From: Alistipes indistinctus YIT 12060
GTDB taxonomy: Bacteria > Bacteroidota > Bacteroidia > Bacteroidales > Rikenellaceae
DNA length: 64,000 nt
Assembly: GCF_025144995.1 (NCBI RefSeq)
Contig: NZ_CP102250.1
Coordinates: forward strand, 1,922,001-1,986,000
Reading direction: 5' to 3'
Below, piece by piece: positions 35,664 through 44,251 of this stretch; the first letter of the stretch is position 1; every line of letters starts with the position of its first letter. Under the pieces are notes generated by a model. It did no database searches. It was not told where the DNA came from and saw only the letters and a program-made list of their open reading frames with translations. Position numbers and translations under genes: made by a program.

Positions 35664-38153
35664 ATGAAAACTGGCGCCAAGCGCAACTACACCTTTTATG
35701 TTCTGATGCTCCTGATCTTCGGGGGACTCTTCTGGATGGTGATCCGGGAAGGTAAGTTATGGGATCGGGCTTTTGATAAAACGCACCGGGAAGCCGTGGA
35801 GATGGTTTCGGGCCATGTTGCGGTGCACCAGGCACCCGCCTCCTGTCCCGCGCCGCTCGAACTCTTCACGCAGTCGCTGCACGAAGGGGTGCACCATCCG
35901 GTAGCCATGCTGCTGTTGCAGATCATTTCGATCCTGGTCGCCGTGCGGATTTTTTCGTGGCTGTTCAAGTACCTTGGCCAACCGGGCGTGATCGGCGAGA
36001 TCGTCGCGGGCATCGTGCTCGGCCCGTCGCTGCTGGGCCACTTTTTCCCTGAAACGTTCGGATTCCTCTTTGCGCCCGATTCGCTCGAATCGCTCAACAT
36101 TTTGAGCCAGATCGGCCTGATCCTTTTTATGTTTATCATCGGTATGGAGCTCGACCTGGGTATCCTGCGCAAAAAAGGGAGTCAGACGCTCGTCATCAGC
36201 CATGCGAGCATCATCGTGCCGTTTTTCCTCGGGACGGTATTGGCCTGGCAGGTCTATCCCGAATTCGGGTTCGGGCATACTACCTTCGTACCGTTCGCGC
36301 TTTTTATCGGCATCTCGGTCAGCATTACGGCCTTTCCGGTGCTCGCGCGCATCATTCAGGAGCGCAACCTGGGCAAAACGCCGATGGGCATGCTGGCGAT
36401 CGCCAGCGCGGCGAACAACGATATTACCGCATGGTGCCTGCTGGCCGCGATCATTGCGATCGCAAAGGCGGGCAGCGTTGCCAGCGCAGGCTATACGTTG
36501 CTGTGCGTGATCCTGTATGTGCTGTTCATGTTCGGGCTCGTGAGGCCCTTCATGCGCAAGCTCGGTAATATTTACAACAGTCAGGAGATCATCAGTAAAC
36601 CGCTGGTGGCGTTCATTTTCCTGGTGCTGATCCTTTCGTCCTACATTACCGAAGTGCTGGGCGTGCATGCGCTTTTCGGCGCGTTCGTGGCGGGAGTGAT
36701 CATGCCTGCGAACCTCAGTTTCCGGCGCATCATGACCGAAAAGGTGGAAGACGTCGCGCTGGTGCTGTTCCTGCCGCTGTTTTTCGTTTTTACCGGCCTG
36801 CGGACCGAGATCGGCGCACTCAATACCGCCCACTTGTGGGTCGTCTGCGCTCTTTTTGTCGCCGTATCGATCGTCGGCAAACTGGCGGGTGCCGCGCTTT
36901 CGGCCCGCTTTGTCGGGGAGTCGTGGAAGGACAGCCTCTCGATCGGCGTGTTGATGAACACGCGCGGACTGATGGAGCTGATCGTGCTGAACATCGGCTA
37001 CGAGATGGGCGTGCTGCCCTCGTCGATCTACGTGATCTTCGTAATTATGGCCCTGTTCACCACTTTCATGGCCACCCCGTCGCTCGTGCTGATCGACAAA
37101 CTTTTCGCTCGCCGCAGGCCCGAACGGCGGCACTCGGCGAAAGCCCGTATCTTGATTTCGTTCGCGCGTCCTTCCAGTGCGCCGGTTTTCCTGAAACTCG
37201 TAAAAGTGTTGTGCGGCCGGTTGATCGACAAACTGCACATTACGGCTGTGCACTATACGATCGGTACCGAGACCAGTCCGATGAACGCCTACGGCTATTC
37301 GTCCGAGAGTTTTGTGCCGCTGCGTGACGAGGCGCGGGAGCTGGGGATGCAGATCGAAACGCGCTACCGCGTGACCGACCACTACCTGAAAGACCTGATC
37401 GAACTGATCCGCCGCGAGTCGTACGATTTCGTGCTGTTGGGCGGAGGGCCGGAGTTCATTAACGATTATGTCGCGCCCCGGCGCAGCAGCCTGTTGCTGG
37501 CCGACGAACTGAACCGCATCCGCCGGCAGATTCGCAAAAAGATGTATTTCCCGGGGGAATCGACCCGCGATAAGGCCCGGCGGTTGTTTGCCAATGTCTC
37601 TTGTTCGGTGGGCGTATTCGTGAACCGTAATTTCCGCGGTGCGGACCGTATCGGAGTGCTGATGCTCGATGAACGCGACCGTGCGATGCTGGATGAGATC
37701 GACGCCATTCTCGGGGGGGTGAAGGTGACGCTTCGTGTGGCCGATGCGGGTTTTGCCGCGCAATTGCAACGAGAGGTGCGGCACCTGGACGGCGGCCCGG
37801 CCCTGGCGGTCAGTCCGCCTTCGGTTCCGTTCAGCGAGTTTATAGCCGGGCAGCAGATGCTGATCGTCAGCTACAACAGCTGGCTGCACATTACCCGCAG
37901 CCGTTCCGCGCTGATTCCGTCGTTCCCGTCGTTTATGGTGGTCAAGCCTGCGCGGGCACAAGTGCCCGGACAAAAGCCGGACGATTATCCGGACCGTGCG
38001 GCCGGCCAGGCGGATGCGGTCACGTTCGACGGTTCCGTCCAGTCCGTATCGGCTGACCCGGGTATCCGTGCGGCAGCGGACGTGACGGCAACCGGTTCCG
38101 CCGTGGGAGTATCCCGTCCCCAGGGCTCTTCGGGCGGTACTGGGAAACAGTAG
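35664..38153 (+). CDS. Kef/CPA2-type cation:proton antiporter with Usp-like C-terminus
   Basis: 829 residues. One membrane segment near the N-terminus is followed by a periplasmic loop, then about twelve hydrophobic segments with CPA2 signatures (GQPGVIGEIVAGIVLGPSLL; ISVSITAFPVLARII; NDITAWCLLA; LMNTRGLMELIVLNIGYEMG). From about residue 490 the chain is cytoplasmic and resembles universal-stress-protein-like regulatory folds (ARILISFARPSSAP, then RRESYDFVLLGGGPEF). The last 60 residues are Ala/Ser/Val-rich and disordered. It probably exchanges K+ or Na+ for H+; the ion is not decided by sequence. Confidence 0.88.
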   Translation: MKTGAKRNYTFYVLMLLIFGGLFWMVIREGKLWDRAFDKTHREAVEMVSGHVAVHQAPASCPAPLELFTQSLHEGVHHPVAMLLLQIISILVAVRIFSWLFKYLGQPGVIGEIVAGIVLGPSLLGHFFPETFGFLFAPDSLESLNILSQIGLILFMFIIGMELDLGILRKKGSQTLVISHASIIVPFFLGTVLAWQVYPEFGFGHTTFVPFALFIGISVSITAFPVLARIIQERNLGKTPMGMLAIASAANNDITAWCLLAAIIAIAKAGSVASAGYTLLCVILYVLFMFGLVRPFMRKLGNIYNSQEIISKPLVAFIFLVLILSSYITEVLGVHALFGAFVAGVIMPANLSFRRIMTEKVEDVALVLFLPLFFVFTGLRTEIGALNTAHLWVVCALFVAVSIVGKLAGAALSARFVGESWKDSLSIGVLMNTRGLMELIVLNIGYEMGVLPSSIYVIFVIMALFTTFMATPSLVLIDKLFARRRPERRHSAKARILISFARPSSAPVFLKLVKVLCGRLIDKLHITAVHYTIGTETSPMNAYGYSSESFVPLRDEARELGMQIETRYRVTDHYLKDLIELIRRESYDFVLLGGGPEFINDYVAPRRSSLLLADELNRIRRQIRKKMYFPGESTRDKARRLFANVSCSVGVFVNRNFRGADRIGVLMLDERDRAMLDEIDAILGGVKVTLRVADAGFAAQLQREVRHLDGGPALAVSPPSVPFSEFIAGQQMLIVSYNSWLHITRSRSALIPSFPSFMVVKPARAQVPGQKPDDYPDRAAGQADAVTFDGSVQSVSADPGIRAAADVTATGSAVGVSRPQGSSGGTGKQ

Positions 38154-38179
38154 ATTTTGAACCGTTTATTATCGGAATA

Positions 38180-39127
38180 ATGAGACAGACTTATCGCATT
38201 TTTTGCCTGTTGGCCTGTGTGCCTATCGTGCTGGCCTCCTGCCGCGGCAGTAACCGGAACGGAACTGCCGCTTCGGACCAACATATTCCGGACCGTTTCC
38301 CGATGATCGAAGTGCCCGCGATGCTCTCCACGCCCGAAGAAAGGGCGCAATATGTGGCGGCGCATTATTGGGATAAGTTCGATTTTACGGACACGGCGGC
38401 CTATCTCGATAAGCCGGCTGTGACCGAACAGGGTATGGCCGATTTCCTGAATATCCTGCGCCAGTATGTTGCACCGTCCGATGCGGCCGCCTCGCTGGAC
38501 AGACTCCTCGCGGGAGCTTCGGCCGATACGGCGATGTTTCGTTACCTGACGGGTTTGCTGGAGAAGTACCTGTACGATCCCAATTCACCGATGCGCAGCG
38601 AGGAGCTCTACATTCCGGTTCTGCGTTACCTGGTGGCGTCTCCGCAGCTCGATTCGCTTGCGAAGCTGCGTCCGCGGGCCCGGTTGGAGATGGCGTTGAA
38701 GAACCGCCCCGGCGACACGGCGGCCGATTTTGCCTACGTCGACCTGAAAGGATGCAGCGGTCGGATGCACGGTCTGCGCTCGGAGTATACGGTTCTCTTC
38801 TTCAACAATCCGGGTTGTCCCGCCTGCCGGGATATCGCCGGGCAGATGGTCGCCTCACCGGAGATAACGCAGCGGGTTCGCGACGGACGGCTCACGGTAT
38901 TGGCCGTGTATCCGGACGAGGACTTGAAGGCGTGGCAGGAACACGGCGCGGACTTCCCGGAGAGCTGGGGCTATGTGCGCGGCAGGGACGGGGCGCTGTC
39001 GGAGGCGAACTTGTACGACCTGAAGGCTATCCCGACGCTTTACCTGCTGGACCGTAACAAAAAAGTGCTGCTCAAGGATGCGACTTTCGAGCAGTTGAAT
39101 GGTTATCTCTCCGCGCAACAGCCGTGA
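38180..39127 (+). CDS. Lipoprotein with DUF5106-like and thioredoxin-like domains
   Basis: 315 residues with lipobox LASC in the first 21 residues. Residues about 50-180 form a helical region like DUF5106 (RAQYVAAHYWDKFDFTDTAAYL, YLVASPQLDSLAKL). The C-terminal domain is thioredoxin-like with the redox motif CPAC (Cys213, Cys216) in FFNNPGCPACRDIAGQM and the cis-proline strand AIPTLYLLDRNKKVLL. A periplasmic thiol-disulfide role is likely. The start is ATG 38180, 26 bases after the antiporter. Confidence 0.85.
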   Translation: MRQTYRIFCLLACVPIVLASCRGSNRNGTAASDQHIPDRFPMIEVPAMLSTPEERAQYVAAHYWDKFDFTDTAAYLDKPAVTEQGMADFLNILRQYVAPSDAAASLDRLLAGASADTAMFRYLTGLLEKYLYDPNSPMRSEELYIPVLRYLVASPQLDSLAKLRPRARLEMALKNRPGDTAADFAYVDLKGCSGRMHGLRSEYTVLFFNNPGCPACRDIAGQMVASPEITQRVRDGRLTVLAVYPDEDLKAWQEHGADFPESWGYVRGRDGALSEANLYDLKAIPTLYLLDRNKKVLLKDATFEQLNGYLSAQQP

Positions 39128-39132
39128 ATGTG

Positions 39133-39185
39133 AATATCCCCTGCGTATCCGGGGAAAACCTTGTGCGGAGCGGGGGATATTTATA
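39133..39185. terminator. Possible terminator between converging genes at 39.1 kb
   Basis: AATATCCCC (39133-39141) and GGGGATATT (39173-39181) can pair across a 31-base loop, followed by TATAG. It is a weaker structure than the others. Confidence 0.35.
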
Positions 39186-39208
39186 GTGCGTTGATAGAGT
39201 CGAAGTTT

Positions 39209-39865
39209 CTAAGGGCGTTGCTGTCCCGACCTGAAATCCGGCCGGAACCGTTCGTGGAACGCTTTGCCTGCGCGCTCCGATTCCATCTTGAGCCATTCGG
39301 CGTACTGACGGCCGGATAGGATTTTCCTGAACTGTTTTTCCCGTTTTGCTTGGTCTTGCTCGGAAAGTCCTGCGAATGAAATTCCGTGCGGCCGTTTCTC
39401 CTTCATCTGCGATTTGTCGCCCATCGGAGGCCGTCCTGCTCCGGGACCGCCGGGTCTGTCCTTCCCGCCGGGACGGGGCATGCCGTCCCGATGTCCCATT
39501 CCACCCGGACCACCGGAGCCGTGCGGCCCGCCCATCCTGCCGCCGAAACCCTCCGGCCTGTCCGGAGAGGTTTTCCATCCGGTTGCGGAGTCTTCGAGTT
39601 TTTTCAGGTATTTCAGGTTCAGTTTATAAACCTTTGCATACTGCTTGTTGTCGAGTACCAAACGACGTTGCATCTGCCGGCTGATCCTTTCGGCTTGTTG
39701 TTCTACTGTAGGAGGTTGTCGCCGGATTGCCCGGGCGGAATCTTCCGGCAGGATTGCCGGATGGACGGCTCCGGCTGTTTCACCGGTGGATTGGGTATAC
39801 CCCGGCATGTAGCCCCCGGCCAGTGCGGCGGCCATCAGGAAGGGGAAAAGAGATTTACGAGCCAT
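39209..39865 (-). CDS. DUF4890/Spy-like periplasmic protein with Gly/Pro/Met-rich insert
   Basis: 218 residues with a signal peptide ending near GYTQS. Two helical blocks (ERISRQMQRRLVLDNKQYAK and LSEQDQAKREKQFRKILSGR) resemble DUF4890 and the Spy/CpxP LTxxQ helical families, which act as periplasmic chaperones. Between them is a strongly biased segment of about 45 residues rich in Gly, Pro, Arg, His and Met. No enzyme motif. The assignment is at family level only. Confidence 0.65.
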   Translation of the reverse strand: MARKSLFPFLMAAALAGGYMPGYTQSTGETAGAVHPAILPEDSARAIRRQPPTVEQQAERISRQMQRRLVLDNKQYAKVYKLNLKYLKKLEDSATGWKTSPDRPEGFGGRMGGPHGSGGPGGMGHRDGMPRPGGKDRPGGPGAGRPPMGDKSQMKEKRPHGISFAGLSEQDQAKREKQFRKILSGRQYAEWLKMESERAGKAFHERFRPDFRSGQQRP

Positions 39866-40311
39866 AGTTATATTGTTTTAAGGGTGAATTCGATGGACGA
39901 AAATGATTCGTTCCGAAAAGGAAACGCCCTTGTTTTGCAGTATATTATGTTGATTGTCAGGTTTTCGAATCAACGCTGGACGCAATGCTGGATTTTATCG
40001 TCCGGCTGGCGGTTTTTGCCGATGAACAGAAAAGTACATCGGCCGGATGTTCCGGGCGGTGCGGGGAAGCATATCACAGGGCCGGAAAGCGCCTGTACTT
40101 TTTTCGGTGCCGGTTCCAACATATCGATACCCGGTTTCGGAACAGTGCCGTTGTGGGAAGGCCGTCGTGCAACGAGGGGTTGTCCGAGAAGGAATTGTCC
40201 GGAAGGGATCGGTTGAAATCAGTTCCGTGGGATCGGGAAGGTGGGTTTTGGCGGTCGTGTTTTGCAGATGGCTCTTTTCACGCATCTTGCGGGAGCCGTC
40301 TTCAAAGGGAT
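39866..40311. other. 446-base stretch without a recognised gene
   Basis: Between the DUF4890-like gene and the MFS gene (minus strand) the bases show no coding signal I trust. Overlapping short frames exist but have no start, ribosome-binding or family support. No clear terminator or RNA motif was found, apart from ordinary GC-rich palindromes. Confidence 0.5.
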
Positions 40312-41508
40312 TTACCTCAGTTTGTTCTTTTCGAAATGCGGTCCCACTTTGATCCGGAAATAGATTGCCGAAACGACTGTCAGGCAGGCTCCGAAAAGGT
40401 AGGCCCGGTCCAGTGTGGTGATTTCGCCGAGGTAACCGCCCAGCAGCAGCCCTGCCCCGATGCCGACGTCCCACGAAGTGAGGTAGGTCGAGGTGGCCGT
40501 ACCCCGTTGGTTGTGCGGTGCCAGGTTGACGAAGAGCGTGTTGAAGGCCGGGAACATCGTCCCGAAACCGATCCCCAGGAAGAGGGCGATCCCGAAAAAG
40601 ATATAAGGGGTCAATACCGGATTCCAACTCATCAGTGTTTCGCAGGCCGAGAGCACGAAAAAGCAGCCGCAGGCGAGGTACATGCCCAGTGCGATTACCT
40701 GGGTGATGCGTCCTTTGTCCACCTGTCTTCCGGAAAAGATGCGCGAAATGGCCATGCCGGCGGCCATCAGCGTAAAAAAGATGCCCGTGCCTTTCTGGAT
40801 ACCCATTTCTTTCGCGTACATCGCCACGTAAGTCGTGGTCATGCCGTAGGGAATAGACAGCAGCAGCAGGTCGATCCCGGCCGGGATGCCTTTGATCAGG
40901 ATGAAGCGGTCGAGCGAGACAGGTGCCCGCTTGACCGGCTCCTTCGGCGGCGTCCGGACGAGCGAAGCCATGATCCAGCCCAGCGAACATGACGTGAGCG
41001 CCGAAAGGAAGATGACCGGGAATGAATAGAAATCGTGCAGGAACAACCCGACCATCGGGCCGATCGCCATCGCCGTGTTGTTCGTCAGGCCGTAGTATCC
41101 GATTCCTTCGCCGCGCCGCGATGAGGGCATGATGTCGATTACCACGGTATTGCCCGATACGGTGACCGTACCGAACGCAAAGCCGTGGACGATCCGCAGG
41201 ATGATGAAAAGCGTCAGCGACCCGGCGAACAGGTAGCCTGCAAAAATCGTCGTAAAAATGAAAAACGAGATCAGGTAGAGCGGCTTGCGCGCGAGCGTGT
41301 CGAGCAGATAACCCGAAAAGGGACGGATCGTCAGGGCGGCTACCGTATAGCAGGAGAGCGCGATGCCGACCATCGTGTTGCCCGTGTGGAACACTTCGGT
41401 GAGGTAAAACGGCAGTACCGGCATCAGCAGGTAAAAGCCGAAGTAGAGCAGGAAGTTGGCTGCCAGGATACAACAGTAGCTCGGTGTGACGAGGCGGTCC
41501 TTGGCCAT
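40312..41508 (-). CDS. MFS-family transporter
   Basis: 398 residues with about twelve hydrophobic segments. The usual loop between helices 2 and 3 carries GYLLDTLARKPLYL (MFS motif A-like), and a long central loop (VRTPPKEPVKRAPVSL) separates the halves. It is probably a drug or metabolite exporter; the substrate is unknown. It is divergent from the marR gene across a 287-base region that contains a palindromic operator candidate, so MarR control is likely. Confidence 0.85.
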   Translation of the reverse strand: MAKDRLVTPSYCCILAANFLLYFGFYLLMPVLPFYLTEVFHTGNTMVGIALSCYTVAALTIRPFSGYLLDTLARKPLYLISFFIFTTIFAGYLFAGSLTLFIILRIVHGFAFGTVTVSGNTVVIDIMPSSRRGEGIGYYGLTNNTAMAIGPMVGLFLHDFYSFPVIFLSALTSCSLGWIMASLVRTPPKEPVKRAPVSLDRFILIKGIPAGIDLLLLSIPYGMTTTYVAMYAKEMGIQKGTGIFFTLMAAGMAISRIFSGRQVDKGRITQVIALGMYLACGCFFVLSACETLMSWNPVLTPYIFFGIALFLGIGFGTMFPAFNTLFVNLAPHNQRGTATSTYLTSWDVGIGAGLLLGGYLGEITTLDRAYLFGACLTVVSAIYFRIKVGPHFEKNKLR

Positions 41509-41531
41509 GGGCGGATCGGAATTGGTCGGTG

Positions 41532-41539
41532 CAAAGTTA
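41532..41539 (-). promoter_or_regulatory. -7 box of the MFS gene
   Basis: TAACTTTG read on the minus strand, 24 bases before the ATG; matches TAnnTTTG. Confidence 0.5.
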
Positions 41540-41712
41540 GCGGCTTTTGACGATAATTGTTCCTCCGAAAGAGTTTTTCATTGTCTCGTATGCCGTCTAT
41601 CCGGTTGTAGCGGAATGGTTGCGCGGATCCGTTGAAGAAACGTACGGTTCGGCCTAAATCTGCTTTCGTCGGCACCCTGTTGAGGATTCCCGGTAAAGGA
41701 AACGGATGGTTG

Positions 41713-41755
41713 AATTTATTTTCCATCGGAAATTTGTTTTATTGGAAAATAAATT
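41713..41755. promoter_or_regulatory. Palindromic operator candidate for the MarR regulator
   Basis: AATTTATTTTCCA (41713-41725) is mirrored exactly by TGGAAAATAAATT (41743-41755) with a 17-base spacer. Within the left side TTTTCC-ATC-GGAAAT is a second, shorter mirror, so TTTTCC/GGAAAA occurs three times. It lies between marR and the divergent MFS gene, just before the marR start. Confidence 0.65.
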
Positions 41756-41795
41756 ACACCTTTGCAACGTTAGTTGAATAAAGAAATAATTTATT

Positions 41796-42164
41796 ATGGA
41801 AACTATATGCCTGATGCGCGACATTTACCGGGCGATCCAGACCTTCGAAGCCGACTTCCAGAAAGTGCATCGTGTTTGCATGAATGAGGCGATGCTGCTC
41901 TGTTCGCTTTCGGGGGGCAAACGTTCTGCGGCCGAAATTGCGGCAATCAATGCGATGAGCCCGTCGCACACGTCGAAGGTAATCCGTTCGGTCGAGGAGA
42001 AGGGGTTCGTCAAGCGCGTACTCGGAGAGCAGGACAAGCGCAAAATGTATTTCGAACTGACGGCGGCCGGAAAGAAATGCCTTGCGGGGATGAAGTGCGG
42101 CAGCGTGGCGGTGCCCGAGATCCTGCTACCGGTGTTCCGGGCCCGGTGCGACGACCGGGAATAA
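41796..42164 (+). CDS. MarR-family transcriptional regulator
   Basis: 122 residues. Winged-helix region CNEAMLLC-like MNEAMLLCSLSGGKRSAAEI, INAMSPSHTSKVIRSVEEKG and the wing VLGEQDKRKMYFEL-TAAG. Short for MarR (usually about 140). Cys residues at about 5, 29 and 36 could sense redox or thiol stress, but this is inferred. It heads the run to the thioredoxin lipoprotein and faces the MFS gene across the palindromic site. Confidence 0.85.
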   Translation: METICLMRDIYRAIQTFEADFQKVHRVCMNEAMLLCSLSGGKRSAAEIAAINAMSPSHTSKVIRSVEEKGFVKRVLGEQDKRKMYFELTAAGKKCLAGMKCGSVAVPEILLPVFRARCDDRE

Positions 42165-42355
42165 GGCGGGTCTGAACCGTATAACATCCGGAATACCCGT
42201 CAGCGCGGAAACGGGCCGGATGGCACGAATGCGGGAAACGGATACGGAAAGCGGTGACTGCCGGTCCCGGACAATGCGTAAAGCGTGTAACGGGTAAATG
42301 TGGACCAGGGGCCGATGAAATTGACGGAATAAAAGAAACTATAAATAATAGGACT

Positions 42356-42637
42356 ATGGAATGCAATTCATGTAAAATCAAAGGATTCGTGCAGCGGAAC
42401 TTGCTGACGCTGATCGGCGTAGCGGCGGGTATGGTCGGGGGGTACCTTTACTGGCGGTTCGTAGGCTGCAGCAGCGGAAGCTGTCCGATTACCTCTTCGC
42501 CGGTGATTACGGCGCTTTGGGGCGCGGTGTTCGGTGGCTTGCTGCTGAGTATGTTCAAGGTACGGCGGAACGAGTTGCCGGAGTGCAAGGCGGCTCCCGG
42601 AGAAAAGACACCTGGAAAAGATGAAAACAACGGTTAA
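42356..42637 (+). CDS. Small membrane protein, DUF6132-like
   Basis: 93 residues from ATG 42356 (MECNSCKIKGFVQRNLL). Two membrane segments are predicted (LLTLIGVAAGMVGGYLYW and ITALWGAVFGGLLLSMF), with Cys pairs before the first (CNSC) and between them (CSSGSC). It resembles the small DUF6132 proteins seen near rhodanese/thioredoxin genes in Bacteroidota. A role in thiol or metal handling is inferred only from Cys residues and neighbours. It overlaps the next gene by 17 bases. Confidence 0.7.
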   Translation: MECNSCKIKGFVQRNLLTLIGVAAGMVGGYLYWRFVGCSSGSCPITSSPVITALWGAVFGGLLLSMFKVRRNELPECKAAPGEKTPGKDENNG

Positions 42638-42851
42638 ATTACAAAACGTGATGAGCTGCGGTTGCCGCAATTCGATTCACAAAGGTTTGGGTGAACTGAA
42701 CGGGGTATTCGGCGTACGGGTCGAGCCGCAGTACGACCGGATCGTGATCGACCATACCGACGAGGTGAGCCGTGCGGAGTTGCTTTCCCGACTGGAAAAA
42801 CTGGGCTATGAGCTCCTCGAAGAAGAAAACTTACAAAATCGAACCAAATGA
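42621..42851 (+). CDS. Heavy-metal-associated (HMA) domain protein
   Basis: 76 residues with the ferredoxin-like HMA pattern: metal loop region VMSCGCRNSIHKGLGEL, then NGVFGVRVEPQYDRIVIDH and a closing helix. The loop reads M-S-C-G-C, that is CxC, where copper chaperones such as CopZ have CxxC, so its metal affinity could differ. Likely a cytoplasmic metallochaperone or sensor. It overlaps both neighbours (17 bases before, 4 bases after), so the three genes are translationally coupled. Confidence 0.75.
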   Translation: MKTTVKLQNVMSCGCRNSIHKGLGELNGVFGVRVEPQYDRIVIDHTDEVSRAELLSRLEKLGYELLEEENLQNRTK

Positions 42852-43315
42852 GAACAATTTTTGCGGGTGTACTGTCGGCCCTTCTTCTGACGGCTTGCGG
42901 CGCTTCTGGAGCGAAGAGCGGAGAAAATAACAATCAAAAAATAGAAAAAGCTATGAAAACGATTCATTTGACAAAAGCGGAATTTCTGGACAAAGTGGTC
43001 AATTACGAAGCCAATCCGAACGAGTGGAAATACCTCGGGGACAAACCGGCGATCGTCGACTTTTACGCCTCGTGGTGCGGGCCCTGCAAAATGGTGGCTC
43101 CGATCCTCGACGAGCTGGCCCAGGAGTATGACGGTAAGATTTATGTCTACAAGATAGATACCGAGAAGGAGCAGGAGCTTGCGGCGGCCTTCGGCATCCG
43201 TTCGATTCCCACGCTGCTGTTCGTGCCGATGGACGGCAAGCCGCAGATGGTGCAGGGGGCTATCGGCAAGGACGATTTCGAAAAGGTGATTAACGACGTG
43301 CTGCTGAAAAAATAG
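42848..43315 (+). CDS. Thioredoxin-domain lipoprotein
   Basis: 155 residues: lipobox LTAC within the first 17 residues, a short linker, then a standard thioredoxin domain with the active site WCGPC (about residues 76-80), KPAIVDFYASW before it and the cis-Pro strand IRSIPTLLFV. The likely location is periplasmic and membrane-anchored, reducing or oxidising exported thiols. It overlaps the HMA gene by 4 bases (ATGA) and ends the putative operon. Confidence 0.9.
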   Translation: MRTIFAGVLSALLLTACGASGAKSGENNNQKIEKAMKTIHLTKAEFLDKVVNYEANPNEWKYLGDKPAIVDFYASWCGPCKMVAPILDELAQEYDGKIYVYKIDTEKEQELAAAFGIRSIPTLLFVPMDGKPQMVQGAIGKDDFEKVINDVLLKK

Positions 43316-43450
43316 CGAATCCGGTTTAGGTCCGGCCCTCGCAGCGTGAAACATGCCGTGCGGTCGGATTCCGAGGACACCGGAACGTAAATTTATCGGG
43401 GCGGTTTGACAATAGCTGACCGTTTGCCGATCGGATTCAACCGACTTAGG

Positions 43451-43485
43451 AACATGCCCGGATACTTGTATCCGGGCATGTTTTG
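43451..43485 (+). terminator. Terminator after the MarR-thioredoxin run
   Basis: AACATGCCCGGATA-CTTG-TATCCGGGCATGTT (43451-43482), a 14-bp perfect stem, is followed by TTG. Confidence 0.85.
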
Positions 43486-43549
43486 TTCCCGGCAGGGTAT
43501 ATTTTAGGTAAAGTTCAGGCCTTTGGGCTGCTTGTATCGTGAAAAAACC

Positions 43550-43557
43550 TATCTTTG
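43550..43557 (+). promoter_or_regulatory. -7 box upstream of the metal-efflux run
   Basis: TATCTTTG lies 169 bases before the His-rich membrane protein gene. TTTG at 43522-43525 is a poorly spaced -33 candidate. No gene is seen between 43486 and 43725. Confidence 0.5.
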
Positions 43558-43725
43558 TTCCCTGCAAGACAGGTTACCGGGTTCCGCACCCTTTGTGCCG
43601 GTCGTTGATCGTGCTGATTGCCGGTGTGTTTTTGACCGGAGTATATTTCCAGGCTTTCACGTTAGTATTACGGTTTTTGGAGTGTTTCGGCGACTTCCGC
43701 CACGACATGCAAACTCCCGCCTCGG

Positions 43726-44073
43726 ATGAAAAAAAAGGTATTGAAAATAGCGAAATTGTTGTTGGTGGTGCTGTTCGTCAGCTACTACTGCGAATCGTCG
43801 CTGTTCTACCATACCCACTATTTCTCGTGGGGTGTCGTCACCCACTCGCACCCTTATTTGCCTGCCGGTAGCGGCACCCCGGGCCATAACCATACGCCCG
43901 TCCAGTGCGACACGATCGCACAGCTCTCGATGCTGTTGTTCGTTGCAGGCATCTCTTTGGTTTCGTTTTTCGTCCCCGGCGTTGAGGTTAGATTCAGGCC
44001 TCCCGTACGGCACGGCCGCGAGTCTTCTTCCGTACCGCTCCCGCAGTTGAGGGCGCCTCCCGCGTTGGTTTGA
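43726..44073 (+). CDS. His-rich small membrane protein ahead of the RND efflux genes
   Basis: 115 residues, two hydrophobic segments (LLLVVLFVSYY and AQLSMLLFVAGISLVSFFV) around a loop with many His: FYHTHYFSWGVVTHSHPYLP, then GHNHTPVQC. The loop would be periplasmic if the N-terminus is inside. The His arrangement suggests binding of transition-metal ions, though I know of no tested function. It is on the same strand as, and 178 bases before, the membrane-fusion protein of the metal efflux system. It is probably a companion of that system. Confidence 0.65.
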   Translation: MKKKVLKIAKLLLVVLFVSYYCESSLFYHTHYFSWGVVTHSHPYLPAGSGTPGHNHTPVQCDTIAQLSMLLFVAGISLVSFFVPGVEVRFRPPVRHGRESSSVPLPQLRAPPALV

Positions 44074-44251
44074 TTTCCGGGCGATCTGTCCCGGTGCCGC
44101 CTGTTCCCGTGCAGCGCGGCCTTTCTTATTTATCAAGCCTTACAGCAGTTTTGTGCGATTGATCTGCGAAAGGCCGGAGTCGTTTTAGACGCTGATGATC
44201 CGGCCCGATTCCGAGGCTCGTGCGCCTGCTGAAACTTAGCCAAGAAACCTT

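Noticed and set aside
43539-43871. Possible 110-residue membrane protein upstream of the efflux genes
   Set aside because: It begins with GTG, contains the TATCTTTG promoter in its first codons and overlaps the better-supported His-rich protein in another frame.
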